From: Bacteroidaceae bacterium
Lineage (GTDB): Bacteria; Bacteroidota; Bacteroidia; Bacteroidales; Bacteroidaceae
NCBI GenBank assembly: GCA_016291905.1
Contig: JAEEZS010000006.1
Coordinates: 1 to 46,495, forward strand
Direction of reading: 5' to 3'
DNA: 46,495 nt
Made by a program: the position numbers and the translations under genes. Positions 16,206 to 25,970 of the stretch are shown here, in pieces. Within the stretch, counting starts at the first letter, position 1, and every line of letters begins with the position of its first letter. Under the pieces are notes generated by a model. It worked only from the letters and a program-made list of their open reading frames with translations. It was not told where the DNA came from and searched no databases.

Positions 16206-18257
16206 ATGGACTTTGAACTTATCAGCAATTATGCCCCGACGGGCGACCAGCCTGAGGCTATCCAGCAACTGACAGAGGGGGTGCTGAACGGCACGCCTGC
16301 GCAGGTGCTGCTGGGCGTAACAGGCTCGGGCAAGACGTTTACCATTGCTAACGTCGTTGCGCAGGTGGGGCGCCCTACCCTCGTCCTCAGCCACAACAAG
16401 ACGCTGGCTGCGCAGCTCTACACCGAGTTCAAGGGCTTCTTCCCCCACAACGCGGTGGAGTACTACGTGAGCTACTACGACTACTACCAGCCCGAGGCCT
16501 ACCTGCCCCAAACCGACACATATATTGAAAAAGACCTCTCCATCAACGACGAGATTGACAAGCTGCGCCTCTCGGCGCTGAGCGCCCTGCTGTCAGGACG
16601 AAAGGACGTGATTATCGTCAGCTCCGTCAGCTGCATCTACGGCATGGGCAACCCTTCGGACTTCTACGACAACGTCATCGAGGTGCGCGTAGGGCAGAGG
16701 ATGGACCGCAGCGTGCTGCTCAGAAGGCTTGTCGACAGCCTCTACGTGCGCAACGACCTGGAGCTGAACCGCGGAAACTTCCGCGTGAAGGGCGACACGG
16801 TGGATATCTGGCTTGCCTACAGCGATGCTGTCATCCGCATCCAGTTCTGGGACGACGACATCGAAGCCATCGAGGAGCTTGACCCCGAGAGCGGCATGCG
16901 CCTCACGGAGTACGACAGCTACAAAATCTATCCTGCCAATCTGTTTATGACAAGCCAGGACAGTACCCTCCGCGCCATCCACCAGATTGAGGACGACCTG
17001 AGGGAGCGCGTCGACTACTTCTACAGCGTGGGGCGCCCCCTCGAAGCCAAGCGTCTGCACGAGCGCGTCACCTACGACATGGAGATGCTGCGCGAGCTGG
17101 GGCATTGCTCGGGCATCGAGAACTACAGCCGTTACTTCGACGGACGTCCCCCAGGCAGCCGTCCCTACTGCCTGATGGACTTCTTTCCCAAAGACTTTCT
17201 GATGGTTATCGACGAAAGCCACGTCAGCGTACCCCAGCTCCACGCCATGTACGGAGGCGACAGGGCTCGCAAGACAAACCTCGTGGAATACGGCTTCCGC
17301 CTGCCTGCGGCGCTGGACAATCGCCCGCTGAAGTTCGACGAATTCAAGGAGCTTGTCCACCAGACCATCTACGTCAGCGCCACGCCGGCAGACTACGAGC
17401 TGCAGGAGAGTGAGGGCGTCGTCGTGGAGCAGGTCATCCGTCCCACAGGGCTTCTCGACCCCGTTATCGAGGTGCGTCCTACGGAAAATCAGATTGACGA
17501 CCTCATGGAAGAGATCCGCATCCGCACCGAGCGGCACGAACGCACCCTCGTCACGACGCTTACCAAGCGCATGGCCGAGGAGTTGACGGAGTACCTCTCG
17601 GACTACGGCGTGCGTTGCAACTACATCCACAGCGACGTGGATACAATGGACCGTGTGGAGATAATGAACGACTTGCGCCGAGGGGAGTACGATGTGCTTG
17701 TGGGCGTCAACCTCCTGCGCGAGGGACTCGACCTGCCCGAGGTGTCGCTCGTAGCCATCCTCGATGCCGACAAGGAGGGGTTCCTGCGCAACGAGCGCAG
17801 CCTTACCCAGACTGCCGGACGTGCCGCACGTAACGTCAACGGTACTGTCATCATGTACGGCGACACCATCACGGAGAGCATGCGGCGCACCATCGACGAG
17901 ACGAACCGTCGGCGCGAGAAGCAGCTGGCCTACAACGCCGCACACGGCATCACGCCCAAACAGATTCAGAAAGCCATCAGCGAAGCGTTCCTCACAGATA
18001 AGGGGGCTGACGCCACAGCCCAGTCATCTGGCACGACAGCCCAGTCATCTGGCGCGACAGCCCAGTGCGCTGCTGAAGACCCCATCCTCGCCTACATGAC
18101 TCCCGCCCAGCTGGAGAAATCCATTGCCCGCACCCGCAAGCTCATGCAGGAAGCAGCTGCCAAGCTCGACTTTATGCAGGCAGCCCAGTACCGCGACGAG
18201 ATGTTCCGCCTTGAAACCCTACTAAAAGAAAAAACGAATGAAAACAGTCGTCCTTGA
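16206..18257 (+). CDS. uvrB: Excinuclease ABC subunit B
   Basis: The 683-aa product is the damage-verification helicase of nucleotide excision repair, acting with UvrA and UvrC. Walker A GVTGSGKT (about 36-43), the beta-hairpin [24 protein letters not shown], the later helicase motifs ([24 protein letters not shown]) and the C-terminal UVR motif (about 630-665) are all present. The family start [16 protein letters not shown] and the promoter fix 16206. The linker between the helicase core and the UVR motif contains [14 protein letters not shown] and TAQCAAE, three 7-residue units encoded by an in-frame 21-bp repeat. The 3' end overlaps the next gene by 20 nt. Confidence 0.97.
   Translation: MDFELISNYAPTGDQPEAIQQLTEGVLNGTPAQVLLGVTGSGKTFTIANVVAQVGRPTLVLSHNKTLAAQLYTEFKGFFPHNAVEYYVSYYDYYQPEAYLPQTDTYIEKDLSINDEIDKLRLSALSALLSGRKDVIIVSSVSCIYGMGNPSDFYDNVIEVRVGQRMDRSVLLRRLVDSLYVRNDLELNRGNFRVKGDTVDIWLAYSDAVIRIQFWDDDIEAIEELDPESGMRLTEYDSYKIYPANLFMTSQDSTLRAIHQIEDDLRERVDYFYSVGRPLEAKRLHERVTYDMEMLRELGHCSGIENYSRYFDGRPPGSRPYCLMDFFPKDFLMVIDESHVSVPQLHAMYGGDRARKTNLVEYGFRLPAALDNRPLKFDEFKELVHQTIYVSATPADYELQESEGVVVEQVIRPTGLLDPVIEVRPTENQIDDLMEEIRIRTERHERTLVTTLTKRMAEELTEYLSDYGVRCNYIHSDVDTMDRVEIMNDLRRGEYDVLVGVNLLREGLDLPEVSLVAILDADKEGFLRNERSLTQTAGRAARNVNGTVIMYGDTITESMRRTIDETNRRREKQLAYNAAHGITPKQIQKAISEAFLTDKGADATAQSSGTTAQSSGATAQCAAEDPILAYMTPAQLEKSIARTRKLMQEAAAKLDFMQAAQYRDEMFRLETLLKEKTNENSRP
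18016..18078 (+). repeat. In-frame 21-bp tandem repeat (3 units) inside uvrB
   Basis: Units begin with CAGCCCAGTCATCTGG at 18016 and 18037, and CAGCCCAGTGCGCTG at 18058. The spacing is exactly 21 nt. The core matches the reverse strand of the intergenic array at 43876-43980 (ACAGCCCAGGCAACT). Confidence 0.9.
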
Positions 18258-19206
18258 TGCCCATTCCGTAAACCCAGGCGACCTGTCGTGGGAGTGGCTC
18301 GAAAGCCTTGGGGCGTTTGTCGCCTATCCCCGCACATCGCCCGAAGAAGTTATTCCGCGTTGCCTGGATGCCGATGCCGTGCTAACCAACAAGGTTATCC
18401 TCGGCGAAAAGGAGATAGCAGCCCTGCCCAGGCTGAGGTACATCGGCGTGCTTGCCACGGGCTACAACGTCGTGGACCTTGCTGCTGCTTCTGCACGAGG
18501 CATTGTAGTAACCAACATCCCTGCTTACAGCACCGACAGCGTAGCGCAGAGCGTCTTTGCGCACATCCTCCACATTACCAACAGCGTTGGACATTACGCC
18601 ACGCTCAATGCGCAGACCTCCCAGCCCTCGCGCTGGGCCGAGAGCATCGACTTCTGTTATTATGACACGCCCCTCACGGAGCTTGCTGGAAAGACAATGG
18701 GCATCATTGGCTTCGGACGTACCGGCAGCCGTGTGGCAGCCCTTGCCCTCGCCTTCGGCATGAGAGTCCTTGTCTATACCTCCAAGCCGCAGGAGGCTCT
18801 CCCCGAAGGCATCGTCAAGGCTTCGCTGGAGGAAATATTCAGCCAGTCTGACATCGTTAGCCCTCATTGCCCGTTAACCGCTGACACACATCATCTTGTC
18901 AACGCCTCACGCCTTGCCTTGATGAAGCCTACAGCTATCCTCATCAACACCTCGCGCGGCCCTGTCGTTGACGAGCAGGCCCTTGCTGATGCCCTTCGCA
19001 ACGGCGCTCTTCGTGCCGCAGGTGTGGATGTCCTTGAGCACGAACCTCCCAGCCCCGACTGCCCCCTGCTTTCAGCCCCCAACTGCTTTATCACCCCCCA
19101 CATCGCCTGGGCAACAAAGGAAGCCCGCACGAGACTCATGCAAATCTGCTGCCAAAACCTGACTGCCTTTGCCAAAGGACACCCCATTAACGTGGTAAAC
19201 CATTAA
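18238..19206 (+). CDS. D-2-hydroxyacid dehydrogenase (glycerate dehydrogenase-like)
   Basis: The 322-aa product is an NAD-dependent D-isomer 2-hydroxyacid dehydrogenase. The NAD motif [20 protein letters not shown] (about 158-177) is present. So are the catalytic Arg in NTSRGPVVD (about 240), Glu in DVLEHEPP and His in TPHIAWA. Spacing and the SPHCPLT segment resemble the hydroxypyruvate/glycerate dehydrogenase branch, but the substrate cannot be fixed by reading. It overlaps uvrB by 20 nt and shares its transcript. The next gene has its own promoter. Confidence 0.9.
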   Translation: MKTVVLDAHSVNPGDLSWEWLESLGAFVAYPRTSPEEVIPRCLDADAVLTNKVILGEKEIAALPRLRYIGVLATGYNVVDLAAASARGIVVTNIPAYSTDSVAQSVFAHILHITNSVGHYATLNAQTSQPSRWAESIDFCYYDTPLTELAGKTMGIIGFGRTGSRVAALALAFGMRVLVYTSKPQEALPEGIVKASLEEIFSQSDIVSPHCPLTADTHHLVNASRLALMKPTAILINTSRGPVVDEQALADALRNGALRAAGVDVLEHEPPSPDCPLLSAPNCFITPHIAWATKEARTRLMQICCQNLTAFAKGHPINVVNH

Positions 19207-19220
19207 AAAACTCAAATAAA

Positions 19221-19252
19221 TTTGCAATATCCCGCGGGTTGCCGTAATTTTG
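19221..19252 (+). promoter_or_regulatory. bamD promoter, TTTG-N20-TAATTTTG
   Basis: TTTG at 19221-19224, a 20-nt spacer and TAATTTTG at 19245-19252 match the Bacteroidetes consensus exactly. The ATG follows at 19273. Confidence 0.85.
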
Positions 19253-19272
19253 CACGATTTTTCTGTAATAGG

Positions 19273-20100
19273 ATGAAGAAGGTACTTTTTGTTCACACAT
19301 TCCGCTTGATGCTTTTGGCTCTGGTCCTGTGCGCCGTCACGGGCTGCACGCAGTATGCCAAGGTGCAGAAGACCATGAACGTGGAATATAAGTACGAAAT
19401 GGCGAAAGCCTACTTCATCGAAGGAAAATACGACCGTGCTGCCGAACTGCTGGAGGACGTCAACGCCTTTATGAAAGGCTCTGCCAACGGCGAGGAGTGC
19501 CTTTACATGCTCTCCATGTGCTACTTCAACCAGAAGGACTACGTCAGCGCCTCCACCTATCTGCAGACCTACTGCACCTCCTATCCGCGTGGACTTTTCG
19601 CCGAGCAGGCGCGCTACTACGCAATCGTCGCCCTCTTCCGCGATACGCCCGACCCGCGTCTTGACCAGTCGAGCACCGTCCGTGCCATTGAGGAGATTCA
19701 GATGTTCAACGAATACTACCCCTACTCGCGCTACCACACACAGGTGGAAGACATGCTCTACACCCTCTACGACCGTCTGGTGGAAAAGGAGTACCGCTCG
19801 GCACAACTCTACTACAACCTCGGCAACTACATGGGCAACAACTATCAGGCATGTATCATCACCGCCCAGAACGCCCTGCGCGACTATCCCTACACGAAGT
19901 TCCGCGAGGAGCTCTCCTTCCTCATCCTCAAGGCTAAATATACGATGGCTAAGGAGAGCGTGAAGGAGAAGATGCTGGACCGCTACCGCGATGCTATCGA
20001 CGAGTACTACGCCTTCAAGAACGAGTTCCCCGAAAGCACCCTCATCAAGGAGGCTACGAACATGCTCAACGAATCCGAGAAGGCTATCAAGAGATTATAA
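19273..20100 (+). CDS. bamD: Outer membrane assembly lipoprotein BamD
   Basis: The 275-aa lipoprotein has the lipobox LCAVTGC. It is followed by TPR-like helix pairs beginning MNVEYKYEMAKAYFIEGKYDRAAELLEDV and continuing through YYNLGNYMGNNYQACIITAQNALRDYP. BamD is the essential helper of BamA in inserting beta-barrel proteins into the outer membrane. The frame extends upstream to 19222, but the promoter covers that stretch, so 19273 is the start. The gene order bamD, rpoZ, DUF4293 is typical of Bacteroidales. Confidence 0.92.
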   Translation: MKKVLFVHTFRLMLLALVLCAVTGCTQYAKVQKTMNVEYKYEMAKAYFIEGKYDRAAELLEDVNAFMKGSANGEECLYMLSMCYFNQKDYVSASTYLQTYCTSYPRGLFAEQARYYAIVALFRDTPDPRLDQSSTVRAIEEIQMFNEYYPYSRYHTQVEDMLYTLYDRLVEKEYRSAQLYYNLGNYMGNNYQACIITAQNALRDYPYTKFREELSFLILKAKYTMAKESVKEKMLDRYRDAIDEYYAFKNEFPESTLIKEATNMLNESEKAIKRL

Positions 20101-20143
20101 ATCACCCTACCGAATCAATCTAACAATCACATAATCATAAACA

Positions 20144-20476
20144 ATGGATTACAAGAAAACAACCGCCCCCACCAACACCCTTACGCGCAACATGAACGAT
20201 TTCCGCGAAGGCACGGACAATGTCTATGAAACCGTAGCTATCCTTGGCAAGCGCTCCAACCAGATTGCTGTGGAAATCCGCGACGAACTGAAGAAAAAGC
20301 TGGAAGAGTTCAGCACCAAGCAGGATAACCTTGAGGAGGTGTTCGAGAACCGCGAGCAGATTGAGATCTCACGTTTCTATGAGCGTATGCCCAAGCCCAC
20401 CCTTATCGCCACGCAGGAGTATCTTGAGAATAAAATCTACTTCCGCAATCCTGCCAAGGATAAGGAAATGATGTAA
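20144..20476 (+). CDS. rpoZ: RNA polymerase omega subunit, Bacteroidetes type
   Basis: The 110-aa product contains the core TDNVYETVAILGKRSNQIAV, corresponding to the omega helix pair that wraps the beta-prime C-terminus. An extended C-terminal part (SRFYERMPKPTLIATQEYL) is typical of Bacteroidetes omega proteins. Omega aids polymerase assembly and stability. It lies 43 nt after bamD with no terminator between, so it is cotranscribed. Confidence 0.88.
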   Translation: MDYKKTTAPTNTLTRNMNDFREGTDNVYETVAILGKRSNQIAVEIRDELKKKLEEFSTKQDNLEEVFENREQIEISRFYERMPKPTLIATQEYLENKIYFRNPAKDKEMM

Positions 20477-20516
20477 GAACAAACAAGGTTAACTCGTAGG
20501 ATAGCAACGCATCTCT

Positions 20517-20987
20517 ATGAAACTCCGTCTTCAGCACATCTGCCTCGTACTGGCAATGGCAGCTATTATTGTCTGCCTTTGCTACCCTCTTGTCCAATTC
20601 ATTTATACTGACAACACAGCGATTACCCTATCCAACTTCAACACCGTTGACCTGAACGGCAACCATCACAGCTCCCCGTGGGCGCTGGGCGGATTGCTTA
20701 TTGCCTCGGGACTTTGCCAATTGTTCGTGCTCCTAATCGCTGTTTTCCAGAACTTCGCCCTTCAGAAGCGCGGACTTATCGTAACCATGCTGTTGCTGAC
20801 GGGCTACTATCTGGTATATCTTATTTTTGTGCTTATCCTGCGGGCAGACGTTCAGGCCACTTTCCCCCGCTGGACATCTATTCTTCCTTTAGTGAGCCTT
20901 ATCCTCACGTTCATGGCCTTTAATGCCGTACGTCGCACCGAGGCTCAAATCATAGCCTCAGCCAACAACTTCCGCCTCCGCGACTAA
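20517..20987 (+). CDS. DUF4293-family membrane protein
   Basis: The 156-aa product has four hydrophobic segments (about 7-28, 57-80, 86-108, 118-138) and a short charged tail ending in NNFRLRD. This fits DUF4293, a Bacteroidetes family usually encoded directly after the omega-subunit gene. Its function is not known. The stop lies 2 nt from the stop of the convergent DUF6057 gene. Confidence 0.85.
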   Translation: MKLRLQHICLVLAMAAIIVCLCYPLVQFIYTDNTAITLSNFNTVDLNGNHHSSPWALGGLLIASGLCQLFVLLIAVFQNFALQKRGLIVTMLLLTGYYLVYLIFVLILRADVQATFPRWTSILPLVSLILTFMAFNAVRRTEAQIIASANNFRLRD

Positions 20988-20989
20988 TC

Positions 20990-22129
20990 TCATTCTTTTA
21001 ACAGAAACCTTTCGGCATAATAGAACCAGTACGTTTTGCCGTAGGTGAGGTAAAGGGCATTGAGTGTAGTCTGGTTATCCGTGTGGCTTGTGCGCAGCTT
21101 GGTAAGGAAATCGTCCAAAAGGGGCTGGAGCTCCGCATCGGAATAGAGGGAAGACATGGGGTCGGAAAGAGCACGATAGAGCAGCCAGGCCTCGCGCCAA
21201 TGACGTGGCGCATCGGCTTTAGCAGAAGGAGGAAACGCTTCTACAAATTCCGACAGACGTCCATCCAAAAGCAAGGACGCAACATACAAATCGCGGTGTA
21301 AGGGAGTATCATCCTGTCGATAAAGCCGCTGGAGAAATGCTGCCGTTGTCTCACCACCATACGGCTCTGCACCTAGAAATGCATAGAAAGTCTCTGCACC
21401 AAAGAGCGTATTCTGACGCGTAAAACGATTGACACCCAATCCGTCTGCACCATAGGGCTGGGGATAGGAGAATAGTTCATCGCCTATCGTGCCTTCGTGG
21501 GCAAGAGCCACGTTGCGCAAGGCAGTAAGCGCAGGCGTCGTCTCCAACGAGCGACGTCCCACAGCCGCAACACGCTCAGAATGTCCTTCTGCTGCATACC
21601 GATAGGCTGCCAGTTCCTGATGCAAAGCAGCGTCGTTGTTTGTCAGAATCATGCAAAGCACCATACTGACAGCCGTAACAATCCATCCCGGCAATAACAA
21701 GGAGAAAAAAGTCGTCCGCTTGTCGGAGGACCAATGATTCCGAATCCAGCAAACCAGCAACAGCACCAGCAAACATACGCCCATAATAGCTGCCCAAGGA
21801 AAAAGGTTGTAGTGCAGCGTACGGCTGTCAACGGCAGTAGTAAATCCAAGAACAAGATACGACGGTAGCCAGGTGAAGGCATCCCAGCGCCCTGTCAGGT
21901 GAGTGATGTTCTTAACAGCCCGTCGCAAAAGCACAAGCAAGACCATCACAATTGCAGCCGTCACAAACGGATTGTTGAGGGTCTGCCCACGCGACCATGT
22001 CGCCTGCATGAACGCTATGAGGTCGCGCTGGAAAAAGATATAGAAAAACGCCGTAAACGCAATGAATAGCACAGCATGAATGATGGCTATCGTCTTTTCG
22101 CGCTTATCCTGATTTCGTCTCATTGTCAC
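20990..22129 (-). CDS. DUF6057-like membrane protein
   Basis: The 379-aa product has about five hydrophobic segments in its N-terminal half (about 12-32, 50-68, 84-100, 106-130, 143-165). A soluble, helical, TPR-like C-terminal half follows. The arrangement resembles the Bacteroidetes DUF6057 family; function unknown. It begins directly at the glgB stop and is probably the last gene of a YhcH-glgB-DUF6057 operon. An alternative start lies two codons downstream (22123). Confidence 0.75.
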   Translation of the reverse strand: MTMRRNQDKREKTIAIIHAVLFIAFTAFFYIFFQRDLIAFMQATWSRGQTLNNPFVTAAIVMVLLVLLRRAVKNITHLTGRWDAFTWLPSYLVLGFTTAVDSRTLHYNLFPWAAIMGVCLLVLLLVCWIRNHWSSDKRTTFFSLLLPGWIVTAVSMVLCMILTNNDAALHQELAAYRYAAEGHSERVAAVGRRSLETTPALTALRNVALAHEGTIGDELFSYPQPYGADGLGVNRFTRQNTLFGAETFYAFLGAEPYGGETTAAFLQRLYRQDDTPLHRDLYVASLLLDGRLSEFVEAFPPSAKADAPRHWREAWLLYRALSDPMSSLYSDAELQPLLDDFLTKLRTSHTDNQTTLNALYLTYGKTYWFYYAERFLLKE

Positions 22130-24157
22130 TTACTCGTTCACTTTTATTTCGCTCTTCTTCAACACCACAGCTGTGCGGGCGGGCAGATAGAGACGAAGCC
22201 ATTCCTTGCGCTCACGGCGGTAGAGCGGGTCGGGACAGGAATAGTGCTCCACGGAAGCGTCAGATAATCCCTGTCCGCCGAAGTCTGGATTATCCGTGCC
22301 CAAAATCTCCCGATAGATGCCCCGAGGCACAAGCAGACCATAGTCCGTAAACGACTTCACGGGATTGAAATTGAACACGAAGAGCAAGTCACCACGCAGA
22401 TAGGCCAGTATCTGGTCTCCGTCATTTTGGCAGACAGGCAAGATATTCTTCTTCTGGAAGCCTCGGACAGAGGAAACGAGGTGTATCATAGCCTCATCGA
22501 ACAAGCCGAGGTACTGGTAGCAAAGATGTTCGTTATCACGCAAGTTCCACTGACGACGGGCATACTTGTAACTCCATCCATTGCCTTGGCGGGGGAAATC
22601 TATCCACTCAGGATGACCAAACTCGTTACCCATAAAATTGAGGTAGGCACCATTGATAGTGGAGGCTGTGAGCAGGCGTATCATCTTGTGAAGGGCGATG
22701 CCACGGCTGACCGTATAATTCTCGTCGCCTTTGGAGAAATGCCAATACATGTCGGCATCCACCAGACGGAAGATAATTGTCTTATCGCCTACCAGTGCCT
22801 GATCGTGGCTCTCAGCATAGGAAACGGTGTGTTCGTCTGATCGGCGATTGGTTACTTCCCAGAAGAGCGACGTGGGTTTCCAGTCCTCATCGACGCGTTC
22901 CTTGATAACCTTAATCCAATAGTCGGGGATGTTCATGGCCATACGGTAATCGAAACCGTATCCTCCGTCGGCTATAGGAGCAGCCAGCCCAGGCATACCG
23001 CTAACCTCTTCAGCAATAGTGATAGCCTGAGGATTAACCTCGTGGATGAGTGCGTTAGCCAGCGTGAGGTAACAGATGGCATCACCATCCTGTCCGCCGT
23101 TGTAGTAGGCGCTATAGTCGGTGTAGGCCGTGCCAAGACCATGGTCAAGATAAATCATGCTGGTCACCCCGTCGAAGCGGAAACCATCGAAGTGGAACTC
23201 GTCCATCCAATACTTGCAGTTGGAAAGGAGGAAGTGAATGACATCATCGGAGCGGTAGTTGAAACAAAGGCTGTCCCACTGACGATGTTCGCGACGCTCT
23301 CCGCTATAGAAATACTGGCAGGGATCGCCTGCAAGGAGGCCGAGGCCCTCGTTCTCGTTCTTTACAGCATGGCTGTGCACGAGGTCCATAATAACGCTGA
23401 CACCCTGACGATGAGCCTCGTCAATAAGTTGCTTCAGTTCCTCAGGAGTGCCAAAGCGACTAGAGGGAGCAAAGAAACTGCTGACATGATAACCGAATGA
23501 GCCATAGTAAGGGTGCTCCTGAATGGCCATAACCTGAATACAGTTGTACCCAGCCTTGACTACACGGGGCAGTACTCGTTCACGGAATTCATTATAGGTG
23601 CCCACGCGCTCCTCGTCCTGCGCCATACCAATGTGGCACTCGTAGATAAGCAAGGGGTCACGACGAGGGCGGAACGTTTTCTTTTTCCATTTATAGCTGG
23701 CAACGCAAGGATCCCAGACCTGAGCGCTAAAGATGGCTGTAGATGCGTCCTGAACTACACGCTTGGCATAGGCGGGGATGCGTTCGCCGCAGCCTCCTTC
23801 CCATTCCACCAACATCTTGTAGTGCTGACCATGACAAAGGGCTTCATCAGGCAACGTTACTTCCCAGTCTCCATGAGGATTGAGACGGGCCAAGCGATAG
23901 TCATCCCGACGCTGCCAATCATTGAAATCGCCAACGAGCCAGATAGCCGTAGCATTGGGAGCCCATTCACGAAACACCCATCCACCTTCGGCTGTGCGAT
24001 GGAGTCCATACCAATTATGCCCATTGGCAAAGTCTGTCAGGGTGCGCTTCCCCCGCTCCGTGAGGGTCTGTAGACGCTCCTCGTAGTAGTTATATCGTCC
24101 CTCAATGGCATCAGCATAGGGCGTCAGCCAAGGATCATTCTTGACAATGTTCAGCAT
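22130..24157 (-). CDS. glgB: 1,4-alpha-glucan branching enzyme (GH13_8 type)
   Basis: The 675-aa product makes the alpha-1,6 branches of glycogen. It has an N-terminal CBM48-like domain (EWAPNATAIWLVGDFNDWQ) and a GH13 barrel with DLVHSHAVKNENEG (about 257). The catalytic residues are Asp in GFRFDGVTSM (about 328), Glu in TIAEEVSGMPG (about 382) and Asp in ESHDQALVGDKT (about 450). The overall form is that of the eukaryote-like branching enzymes used by Bacteroidetes. Its first 7 nt overlap the end of the YhcH-like gene, indicating coupled translation. Confidence 0.95.
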   Translation of the reverse strand: MLNIVKNDPWLTPYADAIEGRYNYYEERLQTLTERGKRTLTDFANGHNWYGLHRTAEGGWVFREWAPNATAIWLVGDFNDWQRRDDYRLARLNPHGDWEVTLPDEALCHGQHYKMLVEWEGGCGERIPAYAKRVVQDASTAIFSAQVWDPCVASYKWKKKTFRPRRDPLLIYECHIGMAQDEERVGTYNEFRERVLPRVVKAGYNCIQVMAIQEHPYYGSFGYHVSSFFAPSSRFGTPEELKQLIDEAHRQGVSVIMDLVHSHAVKNENEGLGLLAGDPCQYFYSGERREHRQWDSLCFNYRSDDVIHFLLSNCKYWMDEFHFDGFRFDGVTSMIYLDHGLGTAYTDYSAYYNGGQDGDAICYLTLANALIHEVNPQAITIAEEVSGMPGLAAPIADGGYGFDYRMAMNIPDYWIKVIKERVDEDWKPTSLFWEVTNRRSDEHTVSYAESHDQALVGDKTIIFRLVDADMYWHFSKGDENYTVSRGIALHKMIRLLTASTINGAYLNFMGNEFGHPEWIDFPRQGNGWSYKYARRQWNLRDNEHLCYQYLGLFDEAMIHLVSSVRGFQKKNILPVCQNDGDQILAYLRGDLLFVFNFNPVKSFTDYGLLVPRGIYREILGTDNPDFGGQGLSDASVEHYSCPDPLYRRERKEWLRLYLPARTAVVLKKSEIKVNE

Positions 24158-24591
24158 TTTACTTTGATGATTATTTTCTTGAGTCCTGTGGGAGTAATAC
24201 CGGGAGCATGGCCATCAGCGGGAAAGAAAATGGCAAACATGCCGGGCTTGAGGGTGAAGTAGTTGGCAGCGCGTCCGGGATAGAGAGTCATGTCGACGGA
24301 AGCATCGTAGGGAGCCTCGGGGAGGTCTGCAGCAGGGGTGTAGCCCATTGTTTCCTCCGCCGTGATAGGTACCTGAATATCGATGTACTCCACATGGGTC
24401 TCCAGCTTAGCTTCATCGGCTGTCTTTGAAGGTATGGCATTGACGTTAACGATGAGGCGGTCTGGCTCCAACACAATCTTCCCGGGTTCCAATGTAGCGA
24501 GGTCGGTCTCGCGCAGGAAACGAATGGCCTCTGCAAACAAAGGATTCAATGCGGCATAGTTGCCAAGGTTTTCAAGAGAATCGAGAATCAT
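24151..24591 (-). CDS. YhcH/YjgK/YiaL-family (DUF386) protein
   Basis: The 146-aa product is a small cupin-like protein with the family signatures HVEYIDIQVPI, MTLYPGRAANYFTLKPGMFAIFFPADGHAPG and KKIIIKVKC. The conserved His and Glu/Asp residues expected to bind metal are present. Members are linked to sugar and sialic acid metabolism as anomerase-like or lyase-like accessory enzymes, but the exact reaction here is unknown. It leads the glgB operon. A TACCTTTTG element on the minus strand (24622-24630), one base longer than consensus, may be its promoter. Confidence 0.88.
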   Translation of the reverse strand: MILDSLENLGNYAALNPLFAEAIRFLRETDLATLEPGKIVLEPDRLIVNVNAIPSKTADEAKLETHVEYIDIQVPITAEETMGYTPAADLPEAPYDASVDMTLYPGRAANYFTLKPGMFAIFFPADGHAPGITPTGLKKIIIKVKC

Positions 24592-24640
24592 AATCTATTA
24601 TGTAATTTGTTCTTATCAATCCAAAAGGTATAAATCAAAA

Positions 24641-25870
24641 TCATTCTTCTCCTTCGCCTTCGTCGGGAACGTCAGCATTAGAACCATCATCGATATATTC
24701 ACCTTCGCCCTCTCCTTCGCCGTCACTTTCGTCTTCGCCGGAGTCTTCATCAGACTCATCGTCTATCAGAGGATAACCGCGGAAGACGAGGCTGCTGTCG
24801 TTGAAGGTCGTCTGTTTGACAAAAGCGCCTTCCTCGTCATATTCGTTGAATTGTCCTGTGCGACGTCCATGAACGAACTCGCCCTCGAAGCGATGATGGG
24901 TTTTAGCGTCTATGAGGCGTCCATGTCCGTGAGGCAGTCCGGCATGCCACATTCCCTTGTAGCTTCCGCCATCGGTCGTACTATACGTGCCCATGCCATC
25001 GAACTTTCCAGCTACCCAGTGTCCATCGTAGCTGCCGCCGAGGATAAAGCTGTATAAGCCATCGCCCTGCATGATGCCGTCATCCAAATGTCCGTTGTAA
25101 ATGTCGCCCGAAGCAAAGGTATAAACGCCATCGCCCGTACGTTGGCCGCGGATGTAGTCGCCCGTGTAGGTGTCACCATTGGCAAAGCGGTATGTGCCCT
25201 GTCCGTGCATGATATCGTTGTACCATTGTCCCTCATAACGGGTACTGTCGGAGAAGGTTGCCTTACCTTTTCCGTGGCGTCGTCCGGCACGCCAGTTGCC
25301 CTCATAACGGCTGCCGTCGGGATAAGTCATTACCCCTTCGCCGTCCCTGAGGTTATCCTTCCAACCACCCATATAGTAAGCGCCTGTGCTTGTCCAGGTG
25401 TAGGTACCCTGACCTGAACGTACGCCACGTTCCCATAGCCCAGAGTAAGCATCGCCACAGGCATAGAAGAGTGTGCCATAGCCCTCAATCTCTCCCGCCT
25501 GCCATTGGCCGACATAATGATCGCCGTTAGCATAGTAGCGTGTGCCTCGGCCCTGGGGGCGGTCTTGCTCCCAATTGCCCTCATAGCGGCTGCCATCACG
25601 ATAGTAGCAGATACCTTCGCCCTGCCGCTTGCCGTGCACAAATTGTCCGACATAGCGCTCGCCACCCACGCGAGTCAATTCTCCCTGTCCATGAGGAACA
25701 AGTCCAAGGATAGACTCACCTTGATAACTAGAGCCGTCATGGAGACGGATAATCTTGCCCTTAACGGTGTCTCCATCTGCCACCTGCGGAGTAGCAGCAT
25801 GGACAGCAGGCATCCCCAATGCCATTACCATCAAACATAAGACAAGAAAAGACCTATATTGTCGCATCAT
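24641..25870 (-). CDS. Exported MORN-repeat protein with acidic tail
   Basis: The 409-aa product begins with a signal peptide (FLVLCLMVMALGMPAVHA). Thirteen consecutive MORN repeats of about 23 residues follow (about 48-350), each with the Y-x-G-x-W ... G-x-G-x-x-x-Y-x-(D/N)-G pattern. The tail (about 372-409) is almost wholly Asp, Glu, Gly and Ser, including DDESDEDSGEDESDGEGEGE. MORN arrays are structural or binding modules and no enzymatic domain is visible. The acidic tail could bind calcium or a basic surface; that is inference. It has its own promoter. Confidence 0.88.
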   Translation of the reverse strand: MMRQYRSFLVLCLMVMALGMPAVHAATPQVADGDTVKGKIIRLHDGSSYQGESILGLVPHGQGELTRVGGERYVGQFVHGKRQGEGICYYRDGSRYEGNWEQDRPQGRGTRYYANGDHYVGQWQAGEIEGYGTLFYACGDAYSGLWERGVRSGQGTYTWTSTGAYYMGGWKDNLRDGEGVMTYPDGSRYEGNWRAGRRHGKGKATFSDSTRYEGQWYNDIMHGQGTYRFANGDTYTGDYIRGQRTGDGVYTFASGDIYNGHLDDGIMQGDGLYSFILGGSYDGHWVAGKFDGMGTYSTTDGGSYKGMWHAGLPHGHGRLIDAKTHHRFEGEFVHGRRTGQFNEYDEEGAFVKQTTFNDSSLVFRGYPLIDDESDEDSGEDESDGEGEGEGEYIDDGSNADVPDEGEGEE

Positions 25871-25905
25871 TATTTCTTTTCACTATAATTATATAATAAG
25901 GAGTG

Positions 25906-25937
25906 CAAAAGTAAACATTCCCTCGCAAACAGCCAAA
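25906..25937 (-). promoter_or_regulatory. Promoter of the MORN-repeat gene
   Basis: On the minus strand, TTTG at 25934-25937, a 20-nt spacer and TACTTTTG at 25906-25913 match the Bacteroidetes consensus. The ATG is at 25870. Confidence 0.75.
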
Positions 25938-25970
25938 CAAAAGGTTATATTTTTAAATAAAAGCCCGTGT

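Noticed and set aside
16593..17945. A 450-codon open frame antisense to uvrB
   Set aside because: The sense strand is unambiguous UvrB. The antisense peptide has no recognisable motif and no promoter.
18855..18890. GTTAGCC...GTTAACCGCTGAC stretch in the dehydrogenase gene as another inserted heptamer element
   Set aside because: It encodes the family-conserved [13 protein letters not shown] segment at its normal place, so the likeness to the AddA element is coincidental.
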